Shown: positions 16,550-25,440, counted from the stretch's first letter. The stretch: 64,000 bases of DNA from Bacteroidetes bacterium ADurb.Bin008 (GCA_002071445.1 MWFE01000021.1:16608-80607); one strand, 5' to 3'. A program made the numbers and translations. Notes: a model not told the origin generated them from the letters alone.

Positions 16550-17305
16550 ATGCAAAGGGTTGTATTGGGAAAAGATATCATTTGGCTTGATGAGGTTGAT
16601 TCTACCAATGTCCATCTGGCTGCCCTTGCAATGCAAAAGGTTGAAGAGGGAACCGTGGTGGTTGCCAAGTTTCAAACAGAAGGGAGAGGGCAGCGTGGAA
16701 ATACGTGGGACAGCGAGGTTGCCAAAAACCTCACGTTTAGCATATTGCTTCGACCAACCTTTTTGCCTGTAAAAAAACAATTCTTGGTTTCAAAAGTCGT
16801 TGCACTGGCCATTTGCGATACTCTCGATTGCTTTGTAAGCGGCATTTCCATTAAGTGGCCAAACGACATATATGTTGGTAATGCTAAAATTGCCGGCATT
16901 CTCATCGAGAATAGCTTCAGCTCGCACATTATGGACACTTCCATTGTTGGCATTGGCCTCAATGTTAATCAGACAGACTTTGCCGATGACATTCCCAATC
17001 CCACTTCGCTTTGCCTGCTAACCGGCAAGGAGTATGACCTCAATGCCCTTCTTGAGAAGCTTTGCCATACATTATCCAATCGGTATTCACAATTGATTTC
17101 TGAGAATTTCGATACCATTTCCAAAGATTACTTTGGAAAACTCTACCGGAAGGATAAATATTACACCTATATGGCCAACGGCATAACTTTTAGGGCCATT
17201 ATTTTTGGGGTAAGGGATTCGGGAGAGCTGCTGCTGAAAACGGAGTCGGGTGATATCAAATCATTCTTCTTTAAGGAGATATCGTTTGTCCACAATGGGC
17301 ATTAG
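16550..17305 (+). CDS. birA: Biotin--[acetyl-CoA-carboxylase] ligase
   Basis: The 251-residue cytosolic enzyme activates biotin as biotinyl-5'-AMP and attaches it to the lysine of biotin carboxyl carrier proteins. Visible motifs: DEVDSTNVHLA (about 11-21), the adenylate loop GRGQRGNTW (about 45-53), the catalytic KWPNDIYV (about 102-109), KIAGILIE and GIGLNVNQ, then the C-terminal SH3-like domain. There is no N-terminal helix-turn-helix, so it is the monofunctional ligase and not a repressor. It is convergent with the SRPBCC gene (26 bases between the stops). Its length is normal for the class. Confidence 0.94.
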   Translation: MQRVVLGKDIIWLDEVDSTNVHLAALAMQKVEEGTVVVAKFQTEGRGQRGNTWDSEVAKNLTFSILLRPTFLPVKKQFLVSKVVALAICDTLDCFVSGISIKWPNDIYVGNAKIAGILIENSFSSHIMDTSIVGIGLNVNQTDFADDIPNPTSLCLLTGKEYDLNALLEKLCHTLSNRYSQLISENFDTISKDYFGKLYRKDKYYTYMANGITFRAIIFGVRDSGELLLKTESGDIKSFFFKEISFVHNGH

Positions 17306-17331
17306 CTTTATGTTGGCTTTATCGACACAAT

Positions 17332-17739
17332 CTATCCGTTGAATGCCGTGGCAATCTGGTCTGCAATGGCATCGATACCCTGCTTAAGTTTTGACCCCAG
17401 CATCATTTTCATCATAAAATTGAGATTGGCCTTTAGGGTAATCTTCATTCGGGTGTCGTACGGCGCCACCTGTTTTAGCTGTATCCAAAGGAAGAATTCA
17501 AAGGGAATCTGTCCGTCACCCGTTATTTTTATGGTTTTATGGGGCTCTCTGTCCACAATCCGCAAGCCTGCTTCCTTCACTCCCTGGGCATCGAATCGGC
17601 ACCAATCTTCACCTGCCTGCCAATTCTCCAGCTTGGCTGCCTGGGCAAAGGGAGTGAAATTCTGAAAGTTCGAAAGAACTTTATAAATATCCTCATCCAA
17701 ACGCCTTATGCTTACAACTTTGCTTTCAACACTTACCAT
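17332..17739 (-). CDS. SRPBCC (START-like) family protein
   Basis: The ATG at 17739 is preferred to a TTG at 17757; it gives 135 residues beginning MVSVESKVVSIRRL. The pattern (N-terminal strand, helix DIYKVLSNFQNFTPF, a central run of strands, long C-terminal helix SKLKQGIDAIADQIATAF) is that of the SRPBCC/polyketide-cyclase fold, which binds hydrophobic ligands in a cavity. No ligand or catalytic residue can be named. It lies 27 bases downstream of pyrE on the same strand, so it is probably co-transcribed with it. Small proteins of this sort next to pyrE are common in Bacteroidales. Confidence 0.75.
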   Translation of the reverse strand: MVSVESKVVSIRRLDEDIYKVLSNFQNFTPFAQAAKLENWQAGEDWCRFDAQGVKEAGLRIVDREPHKTIKITGDGQIPFEFFLWIQLKQVAPYDTRMKITLKANLNFMMKMMLGSKLKQGIDAIADQIATAFNG

Positions 17740-17766
17740 GGTTCGTAATTTTAACAATTAGTTTGG

Positions 17767-18393
17767 TTATTTTTTCCAATTGCCCGGATCCTTTCTCCAC
17801 TCAAGCAGTGTTCTGTGCTGATGAGGGGAGATAAGGTTTTGCTCGGTGGCCTGAGTAATTAGGTCGTCGTACGATGCCAATGTGTAGAGAGGTACGTTTT
17901 GTTTGGCAAAGTTTTGCTTAGCAACATCGAAACCGTATGTGAATATTGCCACCATACCAAGCACTTCGCAACCTGCATTGCGCAAGGCTTCCACTGCTTG
18001 CAGACTGCTTTTCCCTGTAGATATTAAATCCTCAACTACCACAACCTTTGAGTGGCTGTGCAACTTCCCTTCAATCAGGTTTTCCAACCCATGATTCTTG
18101 GGTGATGAACGTACGTAGGCGAATGGAAGCCCCATTTCGTGCGCCACCAGCGCACCATGTGCAATGGCTCCCGTAGCAACCCCTGCAATGGAGTTAACGC
18201 TGGGGAAATGCGTTGAAATTAAATCTGAAAAATGGCGGCAGATCTCGGCGCGAATTTCGGGAAACGAAAGGGTTATGCGATTGTCGCAGTAAATTGGCGA
18301 CAGCCAGCCCGAAGCCCAAGTAAAAGGATTGTCAGGATTTAGCCGTATTGCATTAATTTCTATTAATTTTGCAACGAAAATATTGTTTTTCAT
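17767..18393 (-). CDS. pyrE: Orotate phosphoribosyltransferase
   Basis: The 208-residue enzyme converts orotate and PRPP to OMP in pyrimidine synthesis. Motifs: the N-terminal PFTWASGWLSPIYCDNR orotate-site region (about 23-39), AGVATGAIAHGALVA (about 68-82), the mobile-loop region SSPKNHG (97-103), and the PRPP-binding VVVVEDLISTGKSS (about 117-130). The length is normal. Its ATG shares the bases CATG with the ATG of the divergent Nudix gene (18391-18394), so each gene's promoter must lie inside the other gene. The SRPBCC gene follows after 27 bases. Confidence 0.95.
   Translation of the reverse strand: MKNNIFVAKLIEINAIRLNPDNPFTWASGWLSPIYCDNRITLSFPEIRAEICRHFSDLISTHFPSVNSIAGVATGAIAHGALVAHEMGLPFAYVRSSPKNHGLENLIEGKLHSHSKVVVVEDLISTGKSSLQAVEALRNAGCEVLGMVAIFTYGFDVAKQNFAKQNVPLYTLASYDDLITQATEQNLISPHQHRTLLEWRKDPGNWKK
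18364..18371 (+). promoter_or_regulatory. -7 box of Nudix gene, inside pyrE
   Basis: TAATTTTG matches TAnnTTTG, 20 bases before the Nudix ATG at 18392; it lies within the first codons of pyrE on the opposite strand. Confidence 0.45.
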
Positions 18394-19018
18394 GGGGAAG
18401 AGGTATTCTATTTATTTCGACTCGAGAAAGATTGTCATTGCCAATCAGGTTGATATCCGTTTTTATGGTAATGGGTTGATAATTAAGTATGACGAACCTG
18501 TTGAGTTGGTAAAGTTACTCGATTTTTTTCATTCTTCCGACTTCCTCAGGAATCTATTTATTTACGGTGATGATACCGATTCCATATTCAACGTTTTGCG
18601 CAAGCATTACAAAGTGGTTGAGGCAGCCGGCGGGCTGGTGAGGAATAGTAAGGGCGATTTTTTGCTAATCAGGCGGAACGATTTTTGGGATTTGCCTAAG
18701 GGCAAAGGCGATAAGGACGAAACGAGCGAGGAGACAGCCCTGCGCGAGGTAGAGGAGGAGTGTGGCATATCACAATTACGTATCGAAAAGCCTTTAACCA
18801 CTACCTTTCACATATATTTCGAGGGAGAAAAGAGGATTCTTAAGGTAACCGATTGGTTTGCAATGTCCTATTTGGGTAACGAAACCCTTGTTCCTCAGGT
18901 AAATGAAAACATTACGGAAGCCATTTGGGTTGAGCGAGACAACATTAACAAGTACTTAAACGGCACCTACAGTTCTGTTAAAGACGTGTTTAAAGCTGCC
19001 GGAGTGGAATCAGCATAA
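18392..19018 (+). CDS. Nudix hydrolase
   Basis: The ATG at 18392 (MGKRYSIYFD...) is preferred over an upstream start at 18329, which would overlap pyrE deeply; the product is 208 residues. It has an unassigned N-terminal region of about 85 residues, then a Nudix domain with AAGGLVRNSKGDFLLIRR and the full Nudix box, GKGDKDETSEETALREVEEE followed by CGI (about 109-131). The box binds divalent metal and cleaves nucleoside-diphosphate-X bonds. The substrate is unknown. It ends 3 bases from the stop of the convergent thioredoxin-like gene. Its start codon overlaps that of pyrE. Confidence 0.87.
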   Translation: MGKRYSIYFDSRKIVIANQVDIRFYGNGLIIKYDEPVELVKLLDFFHSSDFLRNLFIYGDDTDSIFNVLRKHYKVVEAAGGLVRNSKGDFLLIRRNDFWDLPKGKGDKDETSEETALREVEEECGISQLRIEKPLTTTFHIYFEGEKRILKVTDWFAMSYLGNETLVPQVNENITEAIWVERDNINKYLNGTYSSVKDVFKAAGVESA

Positions 19019-19021
19019 CCA

Positions 19022-20437
19022 TCAGATTTCTCCCCTCGATCTTAGTAGGTTGAATAGCAGGATTTCAAAATTTTCCTTGGGTGAAGCGGCTGGCGACATC
19101 AGCAATTTCCTATCGGGGCCAATTAGAAAGTAGGTTGGAAAGACCCTCACATCAAAATCTTTGATTACATCAGGTTTATTGCCATAGTATAAAAAGGTCC
19201 ATGGATATCCACTCTGTTCAACAAATCTCTTCAACTCATTCTCATCGTTATCAATGGAAATGGTTACAATCTCAAGATACTTGCTATGCTTGTCGTATAG
19301 CCTTTTCAGCAGGGAAAACTCCTGAAGGCAGGTGTAGCTGGATATGCTGCAGAAATTCAGGTAAACGTATTTCCCTTCAAAGTCTTTGAGTGAGGTTAAT
19401 TTACCGCTTGTTGAATATAGCTCGAAAGGAGCAGGGACAAACCCCGGTAGCAGGCGGGTAACCTTTGAACGGATATTCTCAGCAATAATTAAATGCTCAG
19501 CAATTTGAGTCTGCCTGTATAGGGAGTCCAATATTGAAAGCAGGGCTGAACGTGAAAATTTATCGTCGAAAAATCCGTCGTGCAAGCCTTTTAAAATAAC
19601 CAGTTCGAGCAGCGAATCCTTGCCTATAACCTCATCTTTGGCCAGGGTTGCCTTGAGCCTTGTATAACTTTTTTCATCGGATATATTGTTGAATACCGCC
19701 TGACCCGAATCGGTCCGTGCGAAGAACAAGAAGTATTTGTCGTATAGTAGGTTGAATAGTTCCATGTAGGATGGATTGTTATACAGAATGGGCTTGTTTA
19801 AAAAATAGGAATCCGATATGCTTCGTGCCTTTTGCATGAGCGAAAGCTGGCTGAGCAGCCCATATCGGTAAAGTCGGTATGCGGCAAAAAACGGATGGCT
19901 AAATTTTTTATACCTCGTTTCAATGGTGTTGATTAGCGAATCGATGGCTATGTTCTGCGATCCCGCATATGCATCTTGAACTATTTGATCGAAATGTTCA
20001 TTGAACGCCGTATCGAATGAGCTGATTAGCACGTTTACATCATCCTTGCCAATATTGGCAATGCCCACATGCATTTCTACCTCCCTGAAATAGGGGTTAA
20101 GCCTTTGGATTTCGGTTTTGGGCTCATTTTTAGGAAGTACAAGCTGATATTTTCTCCCCGGCTCTACAAACAGGTAAATCTGATAAATCCCTATGTGGCT
20201 GAAAATGTACTCAATATCATTAACTCTAAGTTCGATTGAGAAATCACCGTTTTGATTTACCATACCTCTTCCCACCGGGATCTCGGTACGTGATATGAAA
20301 TCGGAATACTGGTAAAACACCAGCTCTTCGCCATTATACGAAGGGGCATTGCCATACAGGGTTACCTGTCCGGTTGCCATAAAGTGGAACAGGACAAGCG
20401 AAAGGATGCAGACCAGGAGTGCTTTAGAACGGGTCAT
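19022..20437 (-). CDS. Exported thioredoxin-like (TlpA/DUF4369-type) protein lacking CXXC
   Basis: The ATG at 20437 puts a signal peptide first (residues 1-24, ends MATGQ) and leaves 40 bases after coaD; an in-frame start at 20488 would overlap coaD. The product is 471 residues. The N-terminal DUF4369-like beta domain is followed by a helical linker and a C-terminal thioredoxin fold (about 335-471: FELYSTSGKLTSLKDFEGKYVYLNF, and cis-Pro VFPTYFLIGPDRKLL). Where TlpA proteins carry WCxxC, this one has FCSISSYTCLQEF; only the second Cys keeps its place, so disulfide reduction by the usual mechanism is doubtful. It may be a binding or isomerase variant. It is likely co-transcribed with coaD. Confidence 0.8.
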   Translation of the reverse strand: MTRSKALLVCILSLVLFHFMATGQVTLYGNAPSYNGEELVFYQYSDFISRTEIPVGRGMVNQNGDFSIELRVNDIEYIFSHIGIYQIYLFVEPGRKYQLVLPKNEPKTEIQRLNPYFREVEMHVGIANIGKDDVNVLISSFDTAFNEHFDQIVQDAYAGSQNIAIDSLINTIETRYKKFSHPFFAAYRLYRYGLLSQLSLMQKARSISDSYFLNKPILYNNPSYMELFNLLYDKYFLFFARTDSGQAVFNNISDEKSYTRLKATLAKDEVIGKDSLLELVILKGLHDGFFDDKFSRSALLSILDSLYRQTQIAEHLIIAENIRSKVTRLLPGFVPAPFELYSTSGKLTSLKDFEGKYVYLNFCSISSYTCLQEFSLLKRLYDKHSKYLEIVTISIDNDENELKRFVEQSGYPWTFLYYGNKPDVIKDFDVRVFPTYFLIGPDRKLLMSPAASPKENFEILLFNLLRSRGEI

Positions 20438-20477
20438 CAATGTGTGGTTTAGTTTCAAAACCGATTGTCTATAACCC

Positions 20478-20954
20478 TTAACGATCAATGTATTTATTTA
20501 TGTCGAGTCCTGTGGGTAAAAATTTCGATACATCACCTTTGTTTACCAGAATGTCCCTGACAATGGTCGAGTTTATGGGTGTGTGCTCGGGCGCAGTGAG
20601 TAGAAATACCGATTCCAAATCGGGTTTCATAATTCTATTCACTTGCCCTACAGCTCTTTCGTATTCAAAATCGGCCGAGGTGCGGAGCCCACGAATTAAA
20701 AAACGTACTCCGATGCTGTTGCAGAACTCAACGGTGAGCCCTTCGTAGCTCCTCACTTCAATCCTGGGTTCGTTGGCGAACACATCGCCAATCATGTTCA
20801 TCCTCTGCTCGATGGTAAAAAGCGTTTTTTTTGCCACGTTTTTGCCTACGGCAATCACTATCTTATCAAAAATATTTAATGCTCGCCTAACAACCGCTTC
20901 GTGCCCAACGGTGAATGGGTCGAAGGTACCCGGGAATACTGCAACTCTTTCCAT
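20478..20954 (-). CDS. coaD: Phosphopantetheine adenylyltransferase
   Basis: The 158-residue enzyme transfers AMP from ATP to 4'-phosphopantetheine, the fourth step of CoA synthesis. The start at 20954 (MERVAVFPGTFDP) gives the normal family length; an earlier frame start at 20984 would fall in the -7 promoter box. Motifs: PGTFDPFTVGH (TxGH nucleotide motif, residues 8-18), and the late INSTIVRDI in place of ISSTxVR. It is followed by the thioredoxin-like gene and preceded by lon on the same strand, but it has its own promoter. Confidence 0.95.
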   Translation of the reverse strand: MERVAVFPGTFDPFTVGHEAVVRRALNIFDKIVIAVGKNVAKKTLFTIEQRMNMIGDVFANEPRIEVRSYEGLTVEFCNSIGVRFLIRGLRTSADFEYERAVGQVNRIMKPDLESVFLLTAPEHTPINSTIVRDILVNKGDVSKFLPTGLDINKYIDR

Positions 20955-20981
20955 ACTTTGGTTTTGTAATGGGTATATATA

Positions 20982-20989
20982 CAAAGGTA
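20982..20989 (-). promoter_or_regulatory. -7 box of coaD
   Basis: Minus-strand TACCTTTG matches TAnnTTTG, 27 bases before the coaD ATG; it decides the coaD start at 20954. Confidence 0.5.
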
Positions 20990-21039
20990 ATACCTTTTAC
21001 ATTGAATATTGCATTGGATTTGAAAAATGGAACTTTAAA

Positions 21040-23493
21040 CTATGCAATTACCTTTGCCGATTTTACCTTGGTATTCAATAGGGCGTAATCCAACACTTCG
21101 CCAATATACTCCACATACTTGAACTTAACGCCCTTAATGTACACCTCCCTGATTTCCGATACATCCTTCTCGTTGTCCTTCGAAAGGATGATTTCGCTAA
21201 CGCCCGCCCTTTTGGCGGCCAATATTTTTTCCTTAATCCCCCCCACAGGCAGTACCTTACCCCTAAGGGTAATCTCTCCGGTCATGGCAATCCCTTTTCT
21301 CACCTTTCGCTGAGTGTATGCCGAGGCCAGAGAGGTAACCATGGTTATGCCCGCCGATGGTCCATCCTTGGGGATTGCCCCTTCGGGCACGTGGAGATGA
21401 ACATCCCATTGCCCAAATAGATCGGGGTTAAGTTTAAGGGTATCGCAATTCGCTTTGATATACTGTTGGGCAATGATCGCCGATTCCTTCATCACTTCGC
21501 CCAGATTCCCGGTGATGGTCAGCGTTCCCTTGCCCTTGCTCAGGCTTGTTTCAATGAATAGGATTTCGCCTCCTGTTTCGGTCCAGGCCAAACCCGTAGC
21601 AACTCCTGCCAACTCATTGTCAAGGTAGGTATCTTTCAGATATTTTGGCACGCCCAGCACCTTTCTGATATCGTCAATGCTCACAACGGCGGGATGCTCC
21701 TCGCCAAAGGCGATTTTTTTAGCCACATTCCTTACCACTTTGGCAATTCGTTGGTTCAGGGTTCTCACACCGCTTTCGCGGGTATAGCCTCTGATAATCT
21801 CCTCCAAAACCTCGGCGGGAATGGTAAGCTGATTCTTTTTAAGCCCATGATTGGCTATTTGCTGTGGAATGAGGTGCCGCTTGGCAATCTCTACCTTCTC
21901 TTCCATGATGTACCCGCTAACTTCAATCATCTCCATACGGTCGCGCAGCGCAGGGTTAATGGACGAAATGTTGTTGGCGGTGGTGATGAACAGAACCCTG
22001 GAGAGGTCGAATTCAATATCCAGGTAGTTGTCGTGAAAAGTGCTGTTTTGCTCCGGATCAAGCACTTCGAGAAGCGCCGAGGCAGGATCGCCATGGAAAT
22101 CTTTACCCACTTTATCAATTTCATCCAAGATGAATACAGGGTTGGAGGCCTTTACCTTTTTAATGTTTTGGATTATTCTTCCGGGCATGGCCCCTATGTA
22201 CGTTCTCCTATGTCCACGTATTTCGGCCTCGTCGTGCAATCCTCCCAAGGAGATACGGGCATATTTACGGTTGAGCGCTCTCGCCACCGATTTTCCAAGC
22301 GATGTTTTACCTACCCCCGGAGGCCCATGCAGGCAGAGTATGGGGGCTTTCATATCGCCCTTTAGTTTGAGTACTGCCAAATGCTCAAGTATTCGCTCTT
22401 TCACCTGCTCCAGCCCGAAATGATCCTCGTCCAGAATTTTTTCAGCCTTTTTTAGGTTGAATGAATCCTTGGTGTATTCATTCCACGGTAAATCTACGAT
22501 AAACTGGACATAGTTATGCTGAACAGAGAAATCGGCAGCCATGGGATTCATTCGGCTAAGCTTGGTCAACTCCCTGTCAAAAATGGCTGCCACCTCCTTG
22601 CTCCACTTCTTCTTCGAGGCCTGCTCCTTAAACTCCTCAATACCCTGCTCCACAGGGTTTCCACCCAGCTCATCCTGTATGGTTTTCATCTGCTGATGCA
22701 GAAAGTATTCCCTTTGCTGCTGCGACATATCGCTCCTTACCTTGTTCTGGATATCGTTCTTGATTTCAAGGAGTTGAATTTCTCTTGCGAGAAACTCAAG
22801 CAGCAGAACGCTACGGCTTTTCAAATCATTCTTTTCCAGCAATTGTTGCTTGTCTGTAGCTGGCAGTTCGATATTGGAACAGATAAAGTTAATGAGGAAG
22901 TAGTTGTTGTCGATATTTTTAATGGCAAAGCCTGCCTCCTGTGGCATATTGGGTGACAGGCTGATAACCTTAAGTGCAAAATCCTTAATGGAGCCAATCA
23001 GTGCTTTAAACTCCCTATCCTTTTGATTGGTTGGGTCGTCGCTTAGTACCGTTACGGATGCAGTGAAGAATGGTTCGCTGGTCAGGAATTCATTTACCTG
23101 AAAACGGTGTAATCCTTGAAGGATTACAGAGGTGCTTCCATCGGGCATTTCGAGTACTTTCAGTACCCTGGCAACGGTACCAAGAGTGAAAAGGTCTTTA
23201 ATTTCAGGCTCTTCAATTTTGGCATTAACCTGAGAGACAGCACCCAGAATACGCTTATTCTTTGCCAAACTTTTTATTAATCGGGTCGATTTTTCCCTTC
23301 CCACAGTGATGGGTAGCACAACTCCGGGGAACAATACGGTATTGCGTAGTGCCAAAATGGGTAAAGTGCTTGGAACTTGTTTGGCCGGAAAATCCCCCTC
23401 ATCCTCGGTGAAAAGCGTTACAACCTCAACCTCTCGTTCATCCGAATCGAAAAGGAAAGGAGTGATGATGGCCTTATTGCTTTTGTCGCTCAT
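21040..23493 (-). CDS. lon: ATP-dependent Lon protease
   Basis: The 817-residue cytosolic AAA+ serine protease degrades misfolded and regulatory proteins. Domains in order: LON substrate-binding domain (about 41-245), coiled-coil linker (250-330), AAA+ module with Walker A GPPGVGKTS (390-398) and Walker B VFILDEIDK, and the protease domain with PKDGPSAG, catalytic Ser713 and Lys756 (in IKEKILAA). The 43-residue Ser-Lys spacing is that of the family. The length is normal. A short palindrome GTGACA-N3-TGTCAC sits 26 bases upstream of the start and may be its operator. Confidence 0.97.
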   Translation of the reverse strand: MSDKSNKAIITPFLFDSDEREVEVVTLFTEDEGDFPAKQVPSTLPILALRNTVLFPGVVLPITVGREKSTRLIKSLAKNKRILGAVSQVNAKIEEPEIKDLFTLGTVARVLKVLEMPDGSTSVILQGLHRFQVNEFLTSEPFFTASVTVLSDDPTNQKDREFKALIGSIKDFALKVISLSPNMPQEAGFAIKNIDNNYFLINFICSNIELPATDKQQLLEKNDLKSRSVLLLEFLAREIQLLEIKNDIQNKVRSDMSQQQREYFLHQQMKTIQDELGGNPVEQGIEEFKEQASKKKWSKEVAAIFDRELTKLSRMNPMAADFSVQHNYVQFIVDLPWNEYTKDSFNLKKAEKILDEDHFGLEQVKERILEHLAVLKLKGDMKAPILCLHGPPGVGKTSLGKSVARALNRKYARISLGGLHDEAEIRGHRRTYIGAMPGRIIQNIKKVKASNPVFILDEIDKVGKDFHGDPASALLEVLDPEQNSTFHDNYLDIEFDLSRVLFITTANNISSINPALRDRMEMIEVSGYIMEEKVEIAKRHLIPQQIANHGLKKNQLTIPAEVLEEIIRGYTRESGVRTLNQRIAKVVRNVAKKIAFGEEHPAVVSIDDIRKVLGVPKYLKDTYLDNELAGVATGLAWTETGGEILFIETSLSKGKGTLTITGNLGEVMKESAIIAQQYIKANCDTLKLNPDLFGQWDVHLHVPEGAIPKDGPSAGITMVTSLASAYTQRKVRKGIAMTGEITLRGKVLPVGGIKEKILAAKRAGVSEIILSKDNEKDVSEIREVYIKGVKFKYVEYIGEVLDYALLNTKVKSAKVIA

Positions 23494-23518
23494 ATTTCGT
23501 TGTAAAAATATAAAAAAG

Positions 23519-23533
23519 GTGACAATATGTCAC
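23519..23533. promoter_or_regulatory. Palindrome upstream of lon
   Basis: GTGACAATATGTCAC has perfect 6-bp arms around ATA and lies 26 bases upstream of the lon ATG, in the likely promoter region. It could be a stress-regulator site. It is not a CIRCE element. Confidence 0.35.
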
Positions 23534-23586
23534 GGGCAATGCTTTTTGCACTGCGATATTCCTACTGGGCAATGCTCATGCCAAAA

Positions 23587-24783
23587 TTAAAAACGCCTGT
23601 AAATTAGGGAAAGGTCGAAAACTTTGGCAAGAATGGCAATCTCTTTTTCATCCAACTCCACGTTCCTACGCTCCATGACCTTTTTGGCAGTTTCCAACGC
23701 CTTTTCCAGCTGATAGGTAGTATATCCCTGTGCTCCGCCCCACGAAAAGCAAGGGATGAAATTGCGGGGGAATCCATCGCCAAAAATATTGGCACTTACC
23801 CCCACCACCGTTCCGGTGTTGAACATGGTGTTAATGCCGCATTTTGAATGGTCGCCCATGATCAATCCGCAGAACTGTAACCCCGTCTTTACAAAACTTT
23901 GCCTGGCATAGCACCATAGTTTCACTTCGGCGTAGTTATTCTTAAGGTTTGAGTTGTTGGAGTCGGCTCCAATGTTGCACCACTCACCCACTACCGAGTT
24001 GCCTAAAAAACCATCATGGGCCTTATTGCTATTGGCCAGAATAATGCTGTTATTTACCTCACCTCCTACTTTGCACCCGGGGCCTATGGTTGTGGGGCCA
24101 TAGATTTTGGCTCCCAGCTTAAGGGTTGAGTTTTGGCAAAGTGCAAATGGCCCCCGGATAAGAGCGCCTTCCATAACTTCGGCATTCGCCCCGATGTATA
24201 TTGGGCCGGTTTGCGCATTTAGCGTGGCACACTCCACCTTGGCACCCTCTTCTACAAAAATGTTGTTGGGATTAAGCACATTGTTAGTGGGCGAAAGGTT
24301 GCACGATTGCCTGTTGCGGGTGAGCAATTCAAAATCCTGTTCCAAAGCCCTGCCATTTTGTGTAAAGAGATCCCATGCATGGTATATGGCAAATGGCTCA
24401 ACAGGCAACTGCTTTGCATTTGGAAAAGCCTGTGCGGATGGCGAAAAATTTACGTCGGGGAGTGAGGGAAGAAATGCGGCGACCAAGGTTGTGCCATGCA
24501 CCAGCGAGTCGCCAATATCCATGGTCTGAATATAGTTCAAAATCGGTTCGTCGGGGATTATGCCGCTGTTTATCAACAGGCAAGGGGCGTTGGTTTGTGG
24601 CAAAGGGTACTTTGCCGAGAGGTAATCCTTTGTGTGGTAATAGCATTGGGTATTGAGCAGATACTCCCATTTTTCTTTGATTGTGAGTATTCCAATGCGA
24701 AGTTCAGAGACCGGACGGGTGAAAGTGAGCGGGAGGAGATGATCCCACCTGCTGTCATCGAAAAGGATTACGTGCTTTGCCAT
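23587..24783 (-). CDS. GlmU-family sugar nucleotidyltransferase / left-handed helix protein
   Basis: The 398-residue cytosolic protein starts with MAKHVILFDDSRWDHLLPLTFTRPVSELRIGI, the substitute for the pyrophosphorylase loop found in the Bacteroidota GlmU-like family, and ends in a left-handed beta-helix of hexapeptide repeats (about 190-350, for example VEEGAKVE, APVYIGANAEVM-like turns, NTGTVVGVSANIFG). It probably transfers a nucleotidyl or acyl group to a sugar phosphate for cell-wall or glycan precursors; the exact reaction is unproven, and it should not be equated with the true bifunctional GlmU. It lies 93 bases upstream of lon on the same strand, with its own -7 box. Confidence 0.85.
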   Translation of the reverse strand: MAKHVILFDDSRWDHLLPLTFTRPVSELRIGILTIKEKWEYLLNTQCYYHTKDYLSAKYPLPQTNAPCLLINSGIIPDEPILNYIQTMDIGDSLVHGTTLVAAFLPSLPDVNFSPSAQAFPNAKQLPVEPFAIYHAWDLFTQNGRALEQDFELLTRNRQSCNLSPTNNVLNPNNIFVEEGAKVECATLNAQTGPIYIGANAEVMEGALIRGPFALCQNSTLKLGAKIYGPTTIGPGCKVGGEVNNSIILANSNKAHDGFLGNSVVGEWCNIGADSNNSNLKNNYAEVKLWCYARQSFVKTGLQFCGLIMGDHSKCGINTMFNTGTVVGVSANIFGDGFPRNFIPCFSWGGAQGYTTYQLEKALETAKKVMERRNVELDEKEIAILAKVFDLSLIYRRF

Positions 24784-24807
24784 TGCTTAATGCTTTCTTT
24801 TGTATAA

Positions 24808-24815
24808 CAAAGTTA
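24808..24815 (-). promoter_or_regulatory. -7 box of GlmU-like gene
   Basis: Minus-strand TAACTTTG matches TAnnTTTG, 24 bases before the ATG. Confidence 0.5.
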
Positions 24816-24850
24816 CTGCTTTGTCGGCATATAGGAGAAAATGCCAATAA

Positions 24851-24875
24851 AAAAAAGCTCACGATGGAGCTTTTT
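24851..24875 (-). terminator. Intrinsic terminator of rpmE2
   Basis: On the minus strand AAAAAGCTC-loop-GAGCTTTTTT is followed by more T, 49 bases after the rpmE2 stop. Confidence 0.75.
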
Positions 24876-24924
24876 ATGCGTTTCGACAAGTACCGGAGGC
24901 AAATTTGCTTCCGCATTTACCCGA

Positions 24925-25188
24925 TTAATTGCTCTTTTTATCAAGGTGCTTTTTGTACTTCGACATGAACTTGTCAACACGGCCGGCAGTGTCAACCAAC
25001 TTCATCTTACCGGTATAGAATGGATGCGATGTGTTGGAAATTTCAACCTTAAACAGCGGATACTCAACACCGTCAATTGTTAAAGTTTCCTTAGTATTCA
25101 CTGTCGATTTGGTGATGAAAACATGCTCATTGGACATGTCCTTGAACGCCACCAGTCGATAATTCTTGGGATGTATTTCCTTTTTCAT
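24925..25188 (-). CDS. rpmE2: 50S ribosomal protein L31 type B
   Basis: The 87-residue ribosomal protein has the type B opening [31 protein letters not shown] and the conserved [12 protein letters not shown] followed by [10 protein letters not shown]. The zinc-binding Cys pairs of type A L31 are missing, so this is the zinc-independent form, which in other bacteria takes over under zinc shortage but is often the only copy in Bacteroidota. It has its own strong promoter and terminator and is a monocistronic gene. Confidence 0.96.
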   Translation of the reverse strand: MKKEIHPKNYRLVAFKDMSNEHVFITKSTVNTKETLTIDGVEYPLFKVEISNTSHPFYTGKMKLVDTAGRVDKFMSKYKKHLDKKSN

Positions 25189-25230
25189 TTTACAAATATT
25201 TATCTTAATCTTTTACCGAAATATGGGTTG

Positions 25231-25261
25231 CAAAATTATTAATATTAAACTAAATAACAAA
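25231..25261 (-). promoter_or_regulatory. Promoter of rpmE2
   Basis: Minus-strand TTTG (25261-25258), 19 bases, TAATTTTG (25238-25231): a full match to the Bacteroidota -33/-7 consensus, 42 bases upstream of the ATG. Confidence 0.7.
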
Positions 25262-25432
25262 GAACTATTTTTTTTAGAATGTTTTTTTTCTTCATTTTTT
25301 CTTTAGTTGCCATTCGTTGTTGTATCTCAGTTTGATTAATCGAGTATTAAATTAAGCATCATTTCTTGAGATTTATTAATCGAATTAGTTAAGGAATGAT
25401 GGCAAAAAGAAAAAGTTATATGGAACAATGAT

Positions 25433-25440
25433 TACCTTTG
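25433..25440 (+). promoter_or_regulatory. -7 box of glycosyltransferase gene
   Basis: TACCTTTG matches TAnnTTTG and lies 22 bases before the TTG start at 25463, supporting that start. The rest of the spacer from rpmE2 is AT-rich with no gene. Confidence 0.5.

Noticed and set aside
20955..20984. Upstream coaD start at 20984
   Set aside because: It would lie in the -7 promoter box and lengthen coaD beyond the family norm.
21694..22365. 223-codon plus-strand ORF
   Set aside because: Shadow of the Lon AAA+ domain, whose minus-strand frame has all expected motifs.
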